In this document: positions 1 to 2,467 of the stretch, piece after piece
Position numbering within the stretch: position 1 is the first letter of the stretch
Layout: each line of letters begins with the position of its first letter
Assembly: GCA_020024635.1 (NCBI GenBank)
Contig: JAHHTL010000066.1
Coordinates: 1-5,364, forward strand
Reading direction: 5' to 3'
Source of the DNA: Ruminococcus sp.
GTDB lineage: Bacteria; Bacillota; Clostridia; Lachnospirales; Lachnospiraceae
DNA length: 5,364 nucleotides
Made by a program: the position numbers and the translations under genes
Notes under the pieces: model-generated
What the model was told of the DNA's origin: nothing
Seen by the model: only the letters and a program-made list of their open reading frames with translations
Database searches by the model: none

Positions 1-19
1 ATGGAGAGCTTTGCCATAG

Positions 20-48
20 TTGACACACCTAAAAATCGATGGTAAGAT
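20..48 (+). promoter_or_regulatory. Predicted sigma-A type promoter of apbE
   Basis: A perfect -35 box TTGACA (20-25) is followed by a 17-base spacer and a -10 box TAAGAT (43-48, 4 of 6 consensus bases). Transcription would start near 55, giving a leader of about 38 nt before the apbE start codon. An inverted repeat lies just downstream of the -10. The same arrangement occurs in front of the large flavoprotein gene, which strengthens both calls. No start-site data are available. Confidence 0.7.
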
Positions 49-52
49 GTGG

Positions 53-66
53 TTAGTCTAAACTAA
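53..66. promoter_or_regulatory. Inverted-repeat operator candidate upstream of apbE
   Basis: TTAGT-CTAA-ACTAA is an inverted repeat with 5-bp arms and a 4-base spacer, placed 5 bases after the -10 box and so over the expected transcription start. It matches the inverted repeat at 2291-2308 in 11 of 14 core positions, including both full arms. A repressor bound here would block initiation. The binding protein is unknown. The TTAG/CTAA ends recall metalloregulator (DtxR/MntR family) boxes, but the spacing differs from the classic form. Confidence 0.55.
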
Positions 67-92
67 TTAAAGAGCTGAAAGGTAAGTATAAT

Positions 93-1184
93 ATGAAATA
101 TGGCAAAAATAGATGGATCAGCTATCTTTGGATTGCAGGGATAGTAATTGGAAGTCTAGGACTAAGTGGCTGCAAATCTAGTTCGCAGAAGGAGGAGGGT
201 TCCATTGTAGTAGAAAACAAAGGAAAGAAAACGAAAGCAGAAGCGAGCATATTTGCAATGGATACATTTATGACAATTACAGCATATGGAACGCAAGCGG
301 AAGAGGCTGTTCAGGAGGCGCAACATGAGATTGAGTATCTGGATCAGTTGCTATCAGCTGGAAGTTCGGACGGTGAAGTCGGGGAGATAAACCAGAATGG
401 ATTTGGAAGTTGTTCTCAGGATACGGCATATTTGTTAGAGCGTTCTTTCGAACTTCATGAAAAGACAGATGGAGCATTTAATGTAATGATGTATCCACTA
501 ATGGAAAAGTGGGGATTTATAAGTGGAGACTACAAAGTCCCACCTCAGGAAGCGATTGATCGGCTCTTACCGCTTACGGATATATCAAAGGTTTCTTATG
601 ATTCGAAGGAAGGAAAGATTCAATTTCTAGAAAAAGGGATGAAGATAGATTTTGGAGGAATTGCCAAAGGATACACCTCTTCATGCATTATGGATATTTT
701 TGAGCAATATAATATTTCCAGTGGAATTGTAAATTTAGGGGGAAATGTACAAGTAAAAGGAAAAAAGACAGATGGAAGTGACTGGAGAGTGGGAATTAGG
801 GATCCCAAAGGAGAAAAGGAATATCTTGGAATTTTAAGTGTTAGTGATAAAGCAGTGATAACCTCTGGTGGATATGAACGAGTATTTGAAGAAAATGGTG
901 TGAAGTATCATCATATTCTAGATCCAAAGACAGGTAAGCCAGCTCAAGGAGGGTTAGATTCGGTTACAATTGTATGTGAGGATGGTACACTTGCGGATGG
1001 ACTTTCTACTTCCTTATTTGTCATGGGATTTGAAGAAGCACAGAACTATTGGATGGATCATTCAAATGAATTTGATATGATTTTAGTTGCAAATGATGGA
1101 ACGATATATGTAACTGAAGGATTAGAAGATAAATTTGAATCTCAAATGACAAAGGTGCATATCATTAGACAGAAAAATAAATAG
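93..1184 (+). CDS. apbE: ApbE-family FAD:protein FMN transferase, lipoprotein
   Basis: The enzyme transfers the FMN part of FAD onto a Thr/Ser of target proteins outside the cytoplasmic membrane, using Mg2+. The 363 residues are normal for the family. The N-terminus is a lipoprotein signal: basic residues, hydrophobic stretch 11-24, and lipobox LSGC with lipidated Cys27. Family motifs occur in order: AMDTFMTITAYG (55-66), TDGAFN (125-130), FGGIAKGY (187-194), NLGGN (214-218), SGGYERVF (258-265), HHILDPKTGKP (273-283) and ADGLST (301-306). By family analogy Asp302 and Thr306 would help bind the metal. The start at 93 has AAAGG (78-82) ten bases upstream and gives the complete signal peptide. 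The gene has its own promoter and ends at a hairpin shared with a convergent regulator gene. Its likely substrate is the triple FMN-binding surface protein starting at 2384. The Listeria counterpart is called FmnB. The family call is secure; the substrate is inferred. Confidence 0.96.
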   Translation: MKYGKNRWISYLWIAGIVIGSLGLSGCKSSSQKEEGSIVVENKGKKTKAEASIFAMDTFMTITAYGTQAEEAVQEAQHEIEYLDQLLSAGSSDGEVGEINQNGFGSCSQDTAYLLERSFELHEKTDGAFNVMMYPLMEKWGFISGDYKVPPQEAIDRLLPLTDISKVSYDSKEGKIQFLEKGMKIDFGGIAKGYTSSCIMDIFEQYNISSGIVNLGGNVQVKGKKTDGSDWRVGIRDPKGEKEYLGILSVSDKAVITSGGYERVFEENGVKYHHILDPKTGKPAQGGLDSVTIVCEDGTLADGLSTSLFVMGFEEAQNYWMDHSNEFDMILVANDGTIYVTEGLEDKFESQMTKVHIIRQKNK

Positions 1185-1187
1185 AAC

Positions 1188-1232
1188 CTATAAATTTAGC
1201 AGCTAGTTGTTTACTAGCTGCTAAATTTATAG
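1188..1232. terminator. Long hairpin between convergent genes, probable bidirectional terminator
   Basis: Arms 1188-1207 and 1213-1232 are perfectly complementary over 20 bp around a 5-base loop (1208-1212). The hairpin starts 3 bases after the apbE stop. The stop codon and last six sense codons of the araC gene lie inside the right arm. On the minus strand the stem is followed by a T-rich run (complement of about 1170-1186), as expected of an intrinsic terminator for araC. On the plus strand there is no clear U-tract, so termination of apbE here is less certain. The stem is rather AT-rich, but its length compensates. Confidence 0.7.
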
Positions 1233-2191
1233 AGTGAAGAAGTTCTAGAAAATGATCGAAAATCTTTCGGAGAGAATCCGGTGTATTTTTTAAAGATTGC
1301 AGAAAAATTTCCAGAAGTCTGATAACCAAATTGAGAAGCAATGTCAGAAACTGATAAATCCGTGTGATGTAGCAACTCTTTTGCAACATGCATCCGTTTT
1401 TGTAAACGATAGTCACGTATAGAACAATGATAAACAGATTTGAAGACATATTTTAGTTTTGAAGGACTCATATAAACCATATGTGCTAAGGAATCTAGAG
1501 AAACATCTTGTGTTACATGTGAAGAAATATAGTCAGCTATTTGTTGTACGGCTTCTAGATCTGATTGCCTAACGTTCCGAGGGAAAGAATCTTTATGTGT
1601 CAATGTTTTGTGAAGGATCAAGGCTAAAATTTCGGCTAATTTACTTTTGTAAAAGAGTAAGGATGCCAAATCAGATTCTTGAAAAGTATAAATCTGATGA
1701 AGTACAAATGAAAGTTCGGGAAAGTATTTTGTTTCATTCAGAAGAGAGAGTGCTTTTTTTAGATGAAAACTACAATTAGGTACAGTCTGGGACAAATAGT
1801 CGTCGTAGTACTTTGGAGAGAGAAAGATATGAATGGATTTTACTGGTTTGTGTCTTTCATAAGTAATCTCAAATTTTTCAAAACTCCCAACCTGTGTATA
1901 AAATATATTTGGAGATAGATGATTTGTGCAAAGGGAAGAACATACATTTGCGCTGTGCACATCTAGATAGTAAGAAAGACGTAATAAGTCTTTGTCTTGT
2001 ATACAATAGGTATAATTATGAATAAAATGACAATCGAAAAGAGCCATTGCGGCACCGCATTCATATTGAATTATTTTACAAGAACCATTTCCGATATGTG
2101 GTGGCAATATGTAATTCTTTATACTTGAGGTGGGGCAATTTTGCAAAAAATCTACATTTAGTAATTGACGAATATGTTCTTCAAAAGACAT
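1214..2191 (-). CDS. AraC-family transcriptional regulator
   Basis: This 325-residue protein has the standard AraC layout: an N-terminal sensor or dimerisation domain (about 1-200) and a C-terminal double helix-turn-helix (about 212-313). The first HTH is near 231-252 (SLDSLAHMVYMSPSKLKYVF). The second is near 280-302 and is followed by the family signature ending GFSPKDFR (305-312). The N-terminal domain resembles PchR-like regulators in general character, but this is a weak impression. It is odd in having eight cysteines in its first 140 residues (19, 38, 45, 54, 63, 84, 88, 140), including a CxxxC pair at 84/88, which could suit redox or metal sensing. The start at 2191 is chosen because a strong AAAAGGAGG lies 9 bases upstream. 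The gene is divergent from the large flavoprotein gene and convergent with apbE, so it probably controls one or both. The effector is unknown. Confidence 0.93.
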   Translation of the reverse strand: MSFEEHIRQLLNVDFLQNCPTSSIKNYILPPHIGNGSCKIIQYECGAAMALFDCHFIHNYTYCIQDKDLLRLSYYLDVHSANVCSSLCTNHLSPNIFYTQVGSFEKFEITYERHKPVKSIHIFLSPKYYDDYLSQTVPNCSFHLKKALSLLNETKYFPELSFVLHQIYTFQESDLASLLFYKSKLAEILALILHKTLTHKDSFPRNVRQSDLEAVQQIADYISSHVTQDVSLDSLAHMVYMSPSKLKYVFKSVYHCSIRDYRLQKRMHVAKELLHHTDLSVSDIASQFGYQTSGNFSAIFKKYTGFSPKDFRSFSRTSSLYKFSS

Positions 2192-2200
2192 ACATGGATA

Positions 2201-2209
2201 CCTCCTTTT
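2201..2209 (-). promoter_or_regulatory. Strong ribosome binding site of the araC gene
   Basis: On the minus strand AAAAGGAGG sits 9 bases before the araC ATG (2191-2189). A second, out-of-frame ATG (2195-2193) lies only 5 bases from it and opens a four-codon frame (M-Y-V-F-stop, 2195-2181) that overlaps the araC start. The araC frame is chosen because it alone encodes a protein. Confidence 0.8.
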
Positions 2210-2252
2210 GGATAATAAAAGTATGATTTTAGCTAAAAAATATATAATTGCA

Positions 2253-2281
2253 TTGACTTAAAAGTACTGTTTCGATAGTAT
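2253..2281 (+). promoter_or_regulatory. Predicted sigma-A type promoter of the flavoprotein gene
   Basis: A -35 box TTGACT (2253-2258, 5 of 6 consensus) is followed by a 17-base spacer and a -10 box TAGTAT (2276-2281, 4 of 6). Transcription would start near 2288, just before the inverted repeat at 2291-2308. The architecture parallels the apbE promoter. Confidence 0.7.
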
Positions 2282-2290
2282 ATCTCTGTT

Positions 2291-2308
2291 AGTTAGTTTG
2301 GACTAACT
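2291..2308. promoter_or_regulatory. Inverted-repeat operator candidate upstream of the flavoprotein gene
   Basis: AGTTAGT-TTGG-ACTAACT has perfect 7-bp arms and a 4-base spacer, and lies 9 bases after the -10 box. Its TTAGT/ACTAA core, with the same 4-base spacing, is repeated in front of apbE (53-66). The shared site suggests one regulator acting on both genes. A symmetric site is less typical of AraC proteins, which usually bind direct repeats, so the regulator may be encoded elsewhere. Confidence 0.6.
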
Positions 2309-2367
2309 TAGTTTATCACATATTACATAAGAAAGCGAGAAATTTATTTTTAATTTTTCATTTATGT

Positions 2368-2376
2368 AAGGAAAGG
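2368..2376 (+). promoter_or_regulatory. Ribosome binding site of the flavoprotein gene
   Basis: The purine-rich AAGGAAAGG ends 7 bases before the ATG at 2384. This fixes the start, which also gives a basic N-terminus followed directly by a hydrophobic export segment. Confidence 0.75.
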
Positions 2377-2383
2377 AAAAAGT

Positions 2384-2467
2384 ATGGGATCTAAAGATAA
2401 AGTGTTAACAGGGGTTGTTTGTGTGTTGGCAACTGCTGGGATTATCTATTCAGTAAGTACTCAGAAT
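2384..2467 (+). other. N-terminal export signal or membrane anchor of the flavoprotein
   Basis: Residues 1-28 have two lysines (4 and 6) followed by an uncharged hydrophobic run (about 8-24). There is no convincing signal peptidase I site and no lipobox, since Cys13 sits early in the hydrophobic core and lacks the [LVI]-[AST]-[GA] context. The segment may therefore be an uncleaved anchor. Confidence 0.6.

Larger units (their letters stand above)
2192..2383. other. Divergent regulatory intergenic region
   Basis: This 192-base AT-rich stretch separates the divergent araC and flavoprotein genes. It holds the araC ribosome site, a clear rightward promoter, the inverted repeat, and a flavoprotein leader of about 95 nt. 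A short direct repeat TAAAAGTA occurs at 2216-2223 and 2259-2266, 43 bp apart; this could be AraC half-sites or chance in AT-rich DNA. No convincing leftward promoter for araC was found, and no riboswitch or RNA gene is recognisable. Confidence 0.6.

Noticed and set aside
1..17. Possible divergent gene start on the minus strand (ATG at 17-15, AGGTG-like site upstream)
   Set aside because: Only five codons lie in the window, too few to show coding; recorded only in case more upstream sequence exists.
1..45. Frame starting with ATG at base 1 and ending TAA at 45 (14 codons)
   Set aside because: It is very short, has no visible ribosome site, and overlaps the apbE -35/-10 promoter. It could be the tail of an upstream gene, but 45 bases cannot support that.
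277..808. Minus-strand frames at 277-477 and 620-808
   Set aside because: They lie inside the well-supported apbE gene, have no family motifs, and are shadow frames.
1165..1449. Minus-strand frame overlapping the araC 3' end and the hairpin
   Set aside because: It is out of frame with the HTH-coding region and runs through the terminator; a shadow of araC.
1597..1779. Plus-strand frame inside the araC gene
   Set aside because: It is antisense to a confident AraC coding region and shows no recognisable domain or ribosome site.
2384..2467. Lipoprotein lipobox at Cys13 of the large flavoprotein
   Set aside because: The residues before Cys13 (T-G-V-V) do not fit a lipobox, and the cysteine sits too early in the hydrophobic segment.
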